Positions 24,265 to 32,843 of a DNA stretch of 64,000 bases are shown here, piece by piece (the first letter of the stretch is position 1; every line of letters begins with the position of its first letter). The notes beneath the pieces were generated by a model. That model made no database searches. It had not been told where the DNA came from and saw only the letters and a program-made list of their open reading frames with translations. The stretch covers positions 164,110 to 228,109 of the forward strand of contig NZ_NQKX01000008.1 in assembly GCF_002252635.1 (NCBI RefSeq), read 5' to 3'. Position numbers and translations under genes: made by a program. The DNA is from Synechococcus sp. MW101C3. GTDB taxonomy: Bacteria; Cyanobacteriota; Cyanobacteriia; PCC-6307; Cyanobiaceae.

Positions 24265-24714
24265 ATGCCCGCCCAGTCACCGCCCGAGCCCCAGCCGCTC
24301 CCGCGGCCCCTGCGCCAGTGCCGCACCGGCCTGCTGCTGCCCCTGGCCGGCGAGAGCGTGGCTGCCGGTTTCCCCAGCCCCGCCGACGACTACGTCGAAA
24401 CCGGCATCGACCTCAACGAGCAGCTGATCGCCCGCCCCAGCAGCACCTTCTTCCTGCGCGTGAGCGGCGATTCGATGGTGGAGGCCGGCATCCATCACGG
24501 TGATCTGCTGATCGTCGATCGCAGCGTCGAGCCGCGCCCCGGCCGCATCGTGGTGGCCGTGCTGGAGGGGGCTTTCACGCTCAAGCGCCTGGTGCTGCAC
24601 CGCGGTCGCCTGCGGCTGGAGGCGGCCCATCCCGCCTACCCGCCGCTGGCCCTGGGCGAGGGCGACGACACGCTCCTCTGGGGCGTGGCCATCCACGTGA
24701 TCCACCCGCTCTGA
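24265..24714 (+). CDS. umuD: UmuD-type S24 self-cleaving subunit
   Basis: A 149-residue protein that, after RecA-stimulated self-cleavage, forms with UmuC the error-prone polymerase V. The cleavage region AAGFPSP (Ala34-Gly35) and the catalytic dyad are intact: Ser70 in SGDSM and Lys107 in FTLKRL. DLNEQLIARPSSTFFLRV is the usual segment leading to the serine. A LexA box stands in front and umuC follows after 21 bp. Confidence 0.93.
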   Translation: MPAQSPPEPQPLPRPLRQCRTGLLLPLAGESVAAGFPSPADDYVETGIDLNEQLIARPSSTFFLRVSGDSMVEAGIHHGDLLIVDRSVEPRPGRIVVAVLEGAFTLKRLVLHRGRLRLEAAHPAYPPLALGEGDDTLLWGVAIHVIHPL

Positions 24715-24735
24715 GCCCCCTCCACCCCAACCTCC

Positions 24736-26037
24736 ATGGCCTGGGCCACCGCGCTGATCGACGGCAACAACTTCTACGCCTCCTGCGAGGCGGCGCTCGA
24801 TCCCTCGTTGATCGGCCGGCCGCTGGTGGTGCTCTCCAACAACGACGGCTGCATCGTGGCCCGCAGCGCCGAGGCCCGCGCCCTCGGCATCGCCATGGGC
24901 ACCCCCTATTTCAAGGTGCGCCGCGAGCTGGAGCGGCTCGGGGTGGTGGTGCGCAGCTCCAACTACGCCCTCTACGCCGACATGAGCCACCGCCTGATGC
25001 TCACGCTCGAGCCCTGGGTGGAGGAGCTGGAGGTCTATTCGATCGACGAAGCGTTCGGCCGCCTGCGCCGCCCCGCCGGCACCGGTGGCCCGGCAGGCAC
25101 GGGTGCTGATCTCACCGCCTGGGGCCAGGCGCTGCGGGCCCAGGTGCGGCGGCATCTGGGGCTGCCGGTGGCGGTGGGCATCGCCCCCTCCAAGCTGCTC
25201 GCCAAGGTGGCCAACAAGCTGGCCAAGCAGAACCGCGCCCACGGCGGTGTGTTCGATCTGGGGGCGCTGGCCGCCCCCGATCCCTGGCTGGCGGCCGTCG
25301 CGATCGAAGATGTGTGGGGTATCGGCCGCAAGCTCTCGCGCTGGTGCCGGCTGCGCGGCGTGGCCAATGCGCTGCAGCTGCGCGACATGGCCAGCGGCGA
25401 GCTGCGGGCCAAGGCGGGCGTGGTGGGGCTGCGGCTGCAGCAGGAGTTGCGGGGCCACAGCTGCCTGCCGCTGGTGGCGGTGCCGCCCGCCAAGCGGGAA
25501 ACCTGCGTGAGCCGCAGCTTCAGCGAACCGGTGCGGGAGCTGCCCCAGCTGCGGGAGGCGATCGCCACCTACCTCAGCCGCGCCGCCGAGAAGCTGCGCC
25601 GCCAGGGCCAACGCACCGACACCATCACCGTGTTCGTGCGCAGCAGCCCCTTCAACGGCACCAGCTTCTACGCCAATGCCGCCACGGTGTCGCTGCCGCT
25701 GGCCAGCAACGACACGGCCGTGCTGCTGGCCGCCGCCCTACCCCTGGCCGAGCGCCTGTTCCGCCCCCACAAACCCCTGCAGAAGGCCGGTGTGCTGCTG
25801 CAGAACCTGCAGCCCCTGCAGCAGTTGCAGCACCATCTGCTCACGCCGCTGCCGCCGGAGCAGCAGCAGCGGCGCGAAGCGCTGATGGCCACGATCGATG
25901 GCCTCAACCGCCGCTACGGCCGCGGCACCGTGCAGTGGGCCGCCTGCGGCCTCCGGCCGGCCTGGGCGATGAAGCGGCAGCAGCTCTCGCGGGCCGCCAC
26001 CACCCGCCTCAGCGACATCCCGGTGGTGCGCGCCTGA
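24736..26037 (+). CDS. umuC: UmuC, Y-family DNA polymerase V catalytic subunit
   Basis: Translesion DNA polymerase, 433 residues. The palm motifs are intact: ALIDGNNFYASCE carries the first catalytic aspartate and YSIDEAF the second acidic pair. The little-finger domain follows after about residue 230, with KLRRQGQRTDTITVFVRSSPF, and the C-terminus ends in the usual UmuC tail (RYGRGTVQWAACG). Second gene of the LexA-boxed operon. It meets the convergent Rieske gene with only 3 bp between stops. Confidence 0.95.
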   Translation: MAWATALIDGNNFYASCEAALDPSLIGRPLVVLSNNDGCIVARSAEARALGIAMGTPYFKVRRELERLGVVVRSSNYALYADMSHRLMLTLEPWVEELEVYSIDEAFGRLRRPAGTGGPAGTGADLTAWGQALRAQVRRHLGLPVAVGIAPSKLLAKVANKLAKQNRAHGGVFDLGALAAPDPWLAAVAIEDVWGIGRKLSRWCRLRGVANALQLRDMASGELRAKAGVVGLRLQQELRGHSCLPLVAVPPAKRETCVSRSFSEPVRELPQLREAIATYLSRAAEKLRRQGQRTDTITVFVRSSPFNGTSFYANAATVSLPLASNDTAVLLAAALPLAERLFRPHKPLQKAGVLLQNLQPLQQLQHHLLTPLPPEQQQRREALMATIDGLNRRYGRGTVQWAACGLRPAWAMKRQQLSRAATTRLSDIPVVRA

Positions 26038-26040
26038 GCC

Positions 26041-27426
26041 TCAGGCCTTGGTGCGCAGGCTGTTGCGCGGCGGCACCGGCCGCCCCACGCGCAACTGATG
26101 CCGCCAACGCCCTGCCTGGAACCAGGTCGCTGCCGCCAGCGCCGCCACCACCAGCGCAGCGGCCGCCGCCGCTGAGGCCCCCCACCAGGCCGCCGCGCCA
26201 AGCGCCAGCAGCAGCACGGCCGCCGCCAGCGGCTGCAGCTGGCCCAGCCGCCGGTCGGCGCCGGAGCAGCTGCGGCAGTGGCGGGTGTGGCTCTCGTAGC
26301 GCTCGAGCAGCGGCGTTTCCCCCAGCCGCTCGGGCAGCGGCGCCTCACCGAAGGGTTTACCGGCGCCGCCGCTGACCCAGTCGTGCAGGGCGCGCACGTA
26401 GCGATCGGACGGGGTGGCCAGGTAGCAGGAACGCACCAGCGCGTCGCTGCCGCCCCGCTGCTGCAGCACCCGCTCCTGCCAGTGCAGGAAGGCCTGGTCG
26501 TCTTCCAGCACCACGTGGTTGGCCAGGTGCTGCAGCCATTCGGGCCGCAGCTTCAGCAGCCGCGCCGGCAGGGCCGATTCGAAGCGGAAGGGGAAGCGGG
26601 CGAACAGGCGGCACTCCCCCGGCCGGATCGGTGTGGCGTACACCACGGTGAGGATGCGGGCAAAACCCTTGGCGGTGAGGTCGTGCCACATCAGGCAGGG
26701 GGCCTGAAAGCTGGTGTGCTGGGTGCCGAGCGTGCCCCGGCGCGGCCCCTCGGGCCACACGCCGGTGAAGCCGTCCGGTCCGCTGCTGGTCAGCTCCAGG
26801 TTCACCGGACCGGCCGTCTCGCGTTTGCCCACCGTGGCGTGATGGGTGAACGGCACATGGCTCACATCGAGCACGTTCTCCAGCAGGGTGAGGGCGTCGT
26901 AGGGCAGGTCGCGGAAGGTGTCCTGCACGCTCCAGCGCTCCGGTTCCGCCGCGAGCATCGGCAGCAGCGGCAAGGGCACGGCGGCAGCCGCCTCCGCCTC
27001 CCCGGCGAACACGAACAGCAGCCCCTGCCCCGTGGCGGTGGCATAGGCGCGGCAGTGGCTGCGGGGCGAGGCGGCGGCCGTGTCGCCCTCCGCCTGGGGA
27101 ATGGCGGTGCAGTGCCCGTCGCCGTTGAAGGTCCAGCCGTGGTATGGACATTCCAGCTCGCCCGCTTCATTCAGCCGGCCCTGGGAGAGCGGCACGAGCC
27201 GGTGCGGGCACACATCCGCAAACGCGCGCCACTGGCCGGGCTCCCGGTCGTACCAGAGCACCAGGTCGTCGCCCAGCAGGGTGAACGGGGTGGGCCGCGC
27301 CGGGTCCAGATCCTTGAGATAGGCCACGGGATACCAGCTGCGTCGCCAGATCGACCCCGCGGCCGGCAGGGCGTCGGTGGCCACGGTCGTAGGGCTGGCG
27401 GAGTCGGCGGCAGCGGCGGGTGTCAA
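26041..27426 (-). CDS. Rieske oxygenase of the pheophorbide a oxygenase/Tic55 group
   Basis: A membrane-associated Rieske non-haem iron oxygenase. The [2Fe-2S] ligands are seen in CPHRLVPLS and CPYHGW; the mononuclear iron site is D-x2-H-x4-H in NVLDVSHVPFTHH. Towards the C-terminus come CRSC, the CxxC motif typical of PaO/PTC52-like proteins, and two membrane helices (AAAVLLLALGAAAWW and AAAAALVVAALAAATW). Plant and cyanobacterial relatives act on chlorophyll breakdown products or other porphyrins; the substrate here is unknown. The frame is open to 27606, but the extra 60 residues look non-coding, so the TTG at 27426 is preferred; a GTG at 27381 is also possible. Confidence 0.87.
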   Translation of the reverse strand: MTPAAAADSASPTTVATDALPAAGSIWRRSWYPVAYLKDLDPARPTPFTLLGDDLVLWYDREPGQWRAFADVCPHRLVPLSQGRLNEAGELECPYHGWTFNGDGHCTAIPQAEGDTAAASPRSHCRAYATATGQGLLFVFAGEAEAAAAVPLPLLPMLAAEPERWSVQDTFRDLPYDALTLLENVLDVSHVPFTHHATVGKRETAGPVNLELTSSGPDGFTGVWPEGPRRGTLGTQHTSFQAPCLMWHDLTAKGFARILTVVYATPIRPGECRLFARFPFRFESALPARLLKLRPEWLQHLANHVVLEDDQAFLHWQERVLQQRGGSDALVRSCYLATPSDRYVRALHDWVSGGAGKPFGEAPLPERLGETPLLERYESHTRHCRSCSGADRRLGQLQPLAAAVLLLALGAAAWWGASAAAAAALVVAALAAATWFQAGRWRHQLRVGRPVPPRNSLRTKA

Positions 27427-27659
27427 CGGAGCACAACCTGGGGGGTCGAATCTGGCAGGGCTGCCGGGGTGGCCGCGGTGCGGCCGGATGGCAGAGCGGT
27501 CCTGGGGGCCGAGCCAGTTCCGCAGGTTTTCTGACGGACTTGTTGCGGCACGGCTGTGGCGCCGGACGGGATTCGGCGCACAAGAACTGACCAGACGGCC
27601 CTTCAATCCACCCTTCCAACTCTCGCCTGCAGCTCCTGTTGCGCCAGCGTCAACCAGCT

Positions 27660-27875
27660 GTGGTCCCTGCTGCAGATTTTACAGTTACAGATATCCTGGC
27701 TGCTGAATTCACAATGGCAGCAATCACTGCTGTTAACTTCACGGATGCAGAGATCACAAGTATAGAGATCACAGGCCTGAAAACCCTCGATAAAGATCAT
27801 GCAGTTGCTGATGTCATGGGTACAGATTTCGCTGCCACAGATTTCGCTGTCACAGATGTCGAGATCGCAGAGTGA
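27660..27875 (+). CDS. Possible small pentapeptide-repeat-like protein
   Basis: A 71-codon frame from GTG 27660 (TTG at 27639 would add seven codons) reads as successive five-residue units: ADFTV, TDILA, AEFTM, AAITA, VNFTD, AEITS, IEITG, then less regular units and TDFAA, TDFAV, TDVEI. The central Phe/Ile/Leu every fifth residue is the signature of pentapeptide-repeat proteins, which form a right-handed beta helix. About 13 units would make roughly three coils, short for a stable domain. There is no clear ribosome-binding site, and the minus strand also reads as a repeat, so the DNA periodicity may be primary. Confidence 0.4.
   Translation: MVPAADFTVTDILAAEFTMAAITAVNFTDAEITSIEITGLKTLDKDHAVADVMGTDFAATDFAVTDVEIAE
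27672..27866. repeat. 15-bp degenerate tandem array, about 13 units
   Basis: From 27672 the DNA is built of 15-bp units close to RCAGATWTCRCWGYT, for example ACAGATTTCGCTGCC followed by ACAGATTTCGCTGTC. The first units and the last four are the clearest. The array is more AT-rich than its surroundings and lies upstream of the Rieske gene. On the minus strand it reads as a Cys/Ile/Asp-rich repeat (CDLDICDSEICGSEIC). Confidence 0.75.
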
Positions 27876-28095
27876 GCGATCACCGAGCCGACAGCCGCAG
27901 GGGTCTGCCCAATAGAACAGCGGCTCGAACGGGCCTCCCCATGGGCTTGCTACAGGTAAGGCAGGCAGCAGCGTCCTCACCCCACACCTGCCGCCTTCAG
28001 GAAGCGTGATGCGGAACTGGAAGAGATGTCTCGGAGTTGTGGCCTTGCTCTGATCCTGGACAGAGTGGTGAGCAGCACCGGAACCGAGCGGCTGG

Positions 28096-29586
28096 ATGGG
28101 CAGGCTCTTCACGATCGGCGACAGCGTCTCGCAGGGCTTTCGCAGTGGCTGCACCGCCTTCACGGAACATGCCTACAGCACCCATCTGGCCAGAGCCCTG
28201 GGGATCGCGCCCAGCGACTACCGGCTGGTGCTGTGGGAAGAGGAAAAGCTCAAGTTCGACCTCGAAGCACTGTTTCGCAGGCTGGAGGGCCGTTTCGGTG
28301 TGGACGTGGATTGGGGGGAATGGCCGCGGGCCTTGCTGCAGATCATGGGCGAGCTGGATCGCGCTGAAACCTATTTCGAGCGAGGGCCGGGAGCCATCGG
28401 CCAGCCCGTGCCGTCCTTCAGCTCACCGTTCACCGACAACACCGCCGTGGAAGGGATGCGGGTGAGCGATGCCTGGGAGATCACCCCGGCGCTCTGCAAG
28501 CATCGAATCCAGCGCGACAGCCGTGGCCTCGACAACAACTTCGGCCTTGCCTGCGCCAATCAACCTTTCTACCGGGCCGCCTACCGCGTGCTCAATCCCC
28601 AGGCCAACGACACGTTTGACGCCCACTCCCCGATCCGCTGGCTGGAAGTTGTGGCGTCCAGTGAAGGTGTCGACAATCTGATCGTCTTCCTGGGGGCGAA
28701 CAATGCTCTCGGCACCCTCTTTTCCCTCGACGTTCGCCTCACACCGGGGGATGGCAGAAGCTTCACCGCCCGCAGTGAAGACCCCACCAAGCCCGATCCC
28801 TTCAACCTCTGGCATCCGAACGATTTCGAGCGCGACTACCGGCAGTTGCTCGAGAAGATCTGTCAGGCGATGGCCAGCAACCGCAACGCCAGCTGGAAGG
28901 CCTACGTGGGAACGGTGCCGCTGGTGACGATCGCGCCGATCATCGACGGCTTCGGGGAGGAACGGGTGGTGAAGGATCCGCGCGTGCCGCCGGGCAACGC
29001 CGCCGGCACCTTCCGCTATTACCAGTACTACAAGCGCTATGGCGTCAGCGATGCCACGGCTCTTTCACGGCGGCAGAATCACCTCACCTTTCGTGATGCC
29101 CAGTTCATCGATAACGTGATCCTTCGATACAACACGATCATCAAGCAGTTGCTGGCTGAATTCAATCAGCGCTATTCCCACAGCCCGTTCGTGCTGGTGG
29201 ACATTGGCGATGTGCTCTCCCGCATGGCCTGGAAGCGCAACAGCGGCATGCCCAATTATGTGTATCCCGAAGAATTCCAGTGGCTGTATCCGCCGCTCAA
29301 TACCAAGTTCTACAAAGCCAGCAAAGAGGGGGAACTGCTGGAGGGCGGCATCTTCAGCCTGGATGGCGTCCACCCCACCGTGATCGGCCAGGGGATCATC
29401 GCCTGGGAGTTTCTCAAGGCCTTCCAGGCCAATGGCTCCGCCCCGGCGTCTGCTGCGATCGATTGGCCTGAGATCATGAAGCAGGATGAGCTCTACAGCA
29501 AACCGATCCGCGTGCTCGACGACCTCATCGAGAACGATCAGGTCGTCGATTTCTTCACCCAGGTCATGGCGTTGCTGGGGCGCTGA
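28096..29586 (+). CDS. SGNH/GDSL-type hydrolase-like protein
   Basis: A 496-residue protein with the blocks of SGNH hydrolases: FTIGDSVSQGF at residues 5-15 (nucleophile Ser in GDS), the oxyanion Asn in FLGANNALG, and the catalytic Asp/His pair in LDGVHPTVIGQG near the C-terminus. The spacing between blocks is much longer than in the usual ~200-residue esterases, so it carries large inserts. No signal peptide is visible. It could be a lipase/esterase or act on acylated sugars; the substrate is unknown. Start chosen at the ATG of the GDS block, which usually lies close to the N-terminus. Confidence 0.82.
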   Translation: MGRLFTIGDSVSQGFRSGCTAFTEHAYSTHLARALGIAPSDYRLVLWEEEKLKFDLEALFRRLEGRFGVDVDWGEWPRALLQIMGELDRAETYFERGPGAIGQPVPSFSSPFTDNTAVEGMRVSDAWEITPALCKHRIQRDSRGLDNNFGLACANQPFYRAAYRVLNPQANDTFDAHSPIRWLEVVASSEGVDNLIVFLGANNALGTLFSLDVRLTPGDGRSFTARSEDPTKPDPFNLWHPNDFERDYRQLLEKICQAMASNRNASWKAYVGTVPLVTIAPIIDGFGEERVVKDPRVPPGNAAGTFRYYQYYKRYGVSDATALSRRQNHLTFRDAQFIDNVILRYNTIIKQLLAEFNQRYSHSPFVLVDIGDVLSRMAWKRNSGMPNYVYPEEFQWLYPPLNTKFYKASKEGELLEGGIFSLDGVHPTVIGQGIIAWEFLKAFQANGSAPASAAIDWPEIMKQDELYSKPIRVLDDLIENDQVVDFFTQVMALLGR

Positions 29587-29647
29587 GCGCTGTTGCGCAG
29601 CCCCGAACGCCGCCGCCTCCCACGGCTGGCCGCTGGTCTGGCCTGCC

Positions 29648-31777
29648 TCAGGCCGCCGGGGCCTGCAGCGTTTCCTCCCAGCCGGCGCAACGCTGCTGAT
29701 CGAGATGGCCGATGTGCAGCCGCTCGCTGTAATACAGCTCCTGGAAATGCAGCGCATCGCGGTTCAGTTCAACGAACAGCGCCTCGATCCGGCTTTCCAT
29801 ATCGAGCAGGGCCGGTGTTGCCCCGCCGCTGCCGCTCGGCGGGGCCGCCGCCGTGCTCCGGCTTGCTGTCGCTGAGCCGTTGCCGTTCTCTTCGGCCAGC
29901 AGCCGGGCGATGCAGCGCTCCAGGGTTTCCAGGTTCTGGCCGCGCCAGGAATCGAGCAGGTGGCGGCAGCGCTTGAGGCTGCGCTGACGCTCCAGCACCG
30001 CCGTGGTGCCGCGCAGCTGCAGCAGGGGCTGGGCCAGCACCATGCGTTGCAGCTCGTTGGGCTCCAGCAGGGGGGTGAGCCGGTTGAGCAGTTCGCTCTG
30101 GTCCATCAGCAGCTGGTCGGCCAGCAGGCGGGGCAGGTCGAGATCCCCCAGATCCTCGCCGGGATCAGTGCCGCGGTTCACCGCCTCCAGCCGGCCGGCG
30201 CCGAGGTTGTCTTCCTCCAGCTGGCTGATCGCCGCCCACAGCAGCCGGTGGTGCTGCAGGGCGAAATCATCCAGTTCGCGCAGCCGCAGCTCCCGTCGGA
30301 TCGCGCCGCGGTGGGCGGGCGCATGCAGGTAGAGGCGCAGCAGCTCCGCCTCCGCCCGCTCGCGCAGGCCGACCTCGCCGGGTTTGTCCCAGCGGCTGGC
30401 GCGGCCGTGCCAACGCTCGCCCTTCACCTGCAGGCGCAGGTCTTCCTCCAGCTTCTGGGCCAGGCGCGCCTGGCCGCCGGAGAGGCGCTCGGCCACCTGC
30501 TGCAGGTAGTGGCTGCGCACGGCGCTCTGCGGCAGCTTGCCCAGCAGGGCCACCAGAGCCGACACCGCCTGCTGGAACTGATCGGCGCGGGCCAGGTCCT
30601 TGCCCTCAAGTGCCTGCTCGATCTGCCAGTCGAGCCAGAGCGGCGCCTGCTCCAGCAGGGCGCGGTACTCGCCGGCCCCGTGCTCCTTGAGGAAGTCGTC
30701 GGGGTCCTTGCCGGCGGGCAGGTGCAGCACCCGCAGCTCCACCTGCCCCTGCAGCGCCAGCTGCTCCACCTCGCCGATCGCCCGCTGCGCCGCCCGCACG
30801 CCGGCGCCGTCGGTGTCGAAGTTGAGCACGAGGCGGCGGCTGTCGCAGCAGCGGCACAACTGGGTGATCTGCTGGCTGCTGAGCGCCGTGCCGAGTGACG
30901 CCACCGCATTGGTGATGCCGGCGGCGTGCAGGGCGATCACGTCGAAGTAGCCCTCCACCACCACCGCCTGGTCGTCCTTGCGGATGGCGTTGGTGGCGCG
31001 GTCGAGGCCGAACAGGTGCTTGCCCTTCTCGAACACCTCCGTTTCGGGGGAGTTGAGGTATTTGGGTTCGCCGCCGTCGAGGCTGCGGCCGCCGAAGCCG
31101 ATCACTCGCCCCTGCCGGTCGCGGATCGGCACCATCACCCGGTGGCGGAAGCGGTCGTAGAAGCCGTCGCCCCCCTTGCGCGGCACCACCAGACCGGCGG
31201 CCTCCAGCAGCTCGGGCGCCAGCCCCTCCACCTGCTGCAGGTGCTTCAGCAGCCCATCCCACGCCTCGGGCGCATAGCCGAGCTCAAAGCTCTCCAGCGT
31301 GGTTTCGCTCAGGCCCCGCTGCTGCTTGAGGTAGGCCAGGGCGGCGGCGCCGGCGGGGCTGCGCAGCTGGCTGCGGAACCAGCCGGAGGCCAGCGCCAGC
31401 GCCCGCAGCAGTGCTTCGCGGCGCGAGAGCTGCTGCCGCAGCCGCTCCTGCTGCGGCCCCTCCACCGTTTCTACCGGCAGCTGGTATCTGCGCGCCAGAT
31501 CCAGCACCACATCGCTGAAGCTGGTGCGCTGCAGCTCCATCAGGAACTTGATCGCGTTGCCGCCGGCCCCGCAGGAGAAGCAGTAATAGAACTGCTTGGC
31601 GGGTGACACCGTCATCGACGGCGATTTGTCGTCGTGGAAGGGGCAGAGGCCCACGAACTCGCGGCCCTTCTTCTTGAGCACCACGTGCTCCCCCACCACA
31701 TCGACGATGTCAGCGCGTTCCTTGACGGCCTCGATCGTGCGGGGGTGAAGGCGGGCCTGGGGTGCCGTGGGACTCAA
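29648..31777 (-). CDS. dnaG: DNA primase
   Basis: Makes RNA primers for chromosome replication; 709 residues. The N-terminal CHC2 zinc ribbon is complete (Cys45, His48, Cys66, Cys69 in CPFHDDKSPS...CFSCGAGG), followed by the RNA-polymerase core and the TOPRIM signatures VVVEGYFDVIALHAAG and LNFDTDGAGVRAAQRA. The C-terminal helicase-interacting domain is long and Gln/Leu/Arg-rich, with a short low-complexity segment (STAAAPPSGSGG). The start is TTG at 31777. It faces the DMT permease gene across a 169-bp divergent gap. Confidence 0.96.
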   Translation of the reverse strand: MSPTAPQARLHPRTIEAVKERADIVDVVGEHVVLKKKGREFVGLCPFHDDKSPSMTVSPAKQFYYCFSCGAGGNAIKFLMELQRTSFSDVVLDLARRYQLPVETVEGPQQERLRQQLSRREALLRALALASGWFRSQLRSPAGAAALAYLKQQRGLSETTLESFELGYAPEAWDGLLKHLQQVEGLAPELLEAAGLVVPRKGGDGFYDRFRHRVMVPIRDRQGRVIGFGGRSLDGGEPKYLNSPETEVFEKGKHLFGLDRATNAIRKDDQAVVVEGYFDVIALHAAGITNAVASLGTALSSQQITQLCRCCDSRRLVLNFDTDGAGVRAAQRAIGEVEQLALQGQVELRVLHLPAGKDPDDFLKEHGAGEYRALLEQAPLWLDWQIEQALEGKDLARADQFQQAVSALVALLGKLPQSAVRSHYLQQVAERLSGGQARLAQKLEEDLRLQVKGERWHGRASRWDKPGEVGLRERAEAELLRLYLHAPAHRGAIRRELRLRELDDFALQHHRLLWAAISQLEEDNLGAGRLEAVNRGTDPGEDLGDLDLPRLLADQLLMDQSELLNRLTPLLEPNELQRMVLAQPLLQLRGTTAVLERQRSLKRCRHLLDSWRGQNLETLERCIARLLAEENGNGSATASRSTAAAPPSGSGGATPALLDMESRIEALFVELNRDALHFQELYYSERLHIGHLDQQRCAGWEETLQAPAA

Positions 31778-31946
31778 GGAAAGGCGCTACCGGTAGGGGC
31801 TGACTTGTTCCCATTCTGCCCGAGGCCACCAGGTGTAGGGAGCTGCCGTTGCCACCATCCCGCCGACGCCAGGCACCGCCCCGCCGGCCGGGCAGTGTCT
31901 AGCGTCGGCGATTGCGGGCGTCGCGCCTGCTTGGCTGGGATCCGGC

Positions 31947-32807
31947 ATGGACATGCTGCTCAGCGCCCTGGCCTTCAGCCTGATGGGGGTGTGCGTCAAG
32001 GCGCTGGGCGGGCGGTTGCCGGTGGAGCAGGTGGTGCTGGCCCGCTCGGTGGTGAGCCTGCTGATCAGCTGGTGGATGCTCAGGCGGGCGGGTGTCTCGC
32101 CCTGGGGGCAGCGCAAGGGGTTGCTGGTGAGCCGTGGCGTGCTCGGCACGGCCGGCCTCTATTGCGTGTTCCTGGCCATCGCCGGCCTGCCCCTCGCGGT
32201 GGCCACGGTGCTGCAATACCTCCACCCCACCTTCACGGCCCTGCTGGCCTGGCCGCTGCTGGGCGAACGGCCCGGCGCCCGGGTGTGGCTGGCGGTGGCC
32301 CTCGGCTGGCTGGGCGTGCTGCTGCTCACCGATCCCGGCGTCCTGGCGCTGGTTCTCCCGCCAGGCACGGCGGCTGGTGTGGCGGCTGGCGCGGCCCTGC
32401 CCACCCTGCCGCTGCTGTTCGCCCTGGCCGGCGCGTTGCTGTCGGCACTGGCGTACGTGAGCGTGCGCGCCCTGCGCCGCAGCGAACACCCCCTGGTGGT
32501 GGTGTTCTATTTCCCGCTGCTGGCGCTGCCGCTCAGCCTGCCGCTGGTGCTGCTCCATCCGGTGATGCCCACCACGGCGGAGTGGGGCTGGCTGCTGGGG
32601 GTGGGGGTGTTCACCCAGCTGGGCCAGCTGGCCCTGACCCGCGGCCTGATGACGATGCCGGCCGCCCGCGCCACCGCACTCAGCTACGTGCAGGTGCCGC
32701 TCGCCGCCCTCTGGGGGCTGCTGTGGTTCGGCGAAACCCTCGACCCCGACATCCTCACCGCCGCCGGCCTCGTGCTCGGCTCCACCCTCTTGAGCCTGGG
32801 CCGCTGA
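31947..32807 (+). CDS. EamA/DMT-family permease
   Basis: A 286-residue inner-membrane protein with ten helices in two EamA repeats. Typical segments are LLSALAFSLMGVCVKALGG, ATVLQYLHPTFTALLAWPLL with GERP, and in the second half ATALSYVQVPLAALWGLLWF with GETLD. DMT exporters move amino acids, nucleobases or other metabolites; nothing here singles out the substrate. The ATG at 31947 starts directly at the first helix. It ends 36 bp from the convergent export operon. Confidence 0.88.
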   Translation: MDMLLSALAFSLMGVCVKALGGRLPVEQVVLARSVVSLLISWWMLRRAGVSPWGQRKGLLVSRGVLGTAGLYCVFLAIAGLPLAVATVLQYLHPTFTALLAWPLLGERPGARVWLAVALGWLGVLLLTDPGVLALVLPPGTAAGVAAGAALPTLPLLFALAGALLSALAYVSVRALRRSEHPLVVVFYFPLLALPLSLPLVLLHPVMPTTAEWGWLLGVGVFTQLGQLALTRGLMTMPAARATALSYVQVPLAALWGLLWFGETLDPDILTAAGLVLGSTLLSLGR

Positions 32808-32843
32808 AGGGTCACGCCGGCGGCCTTGCTCAGGCCATCACCA

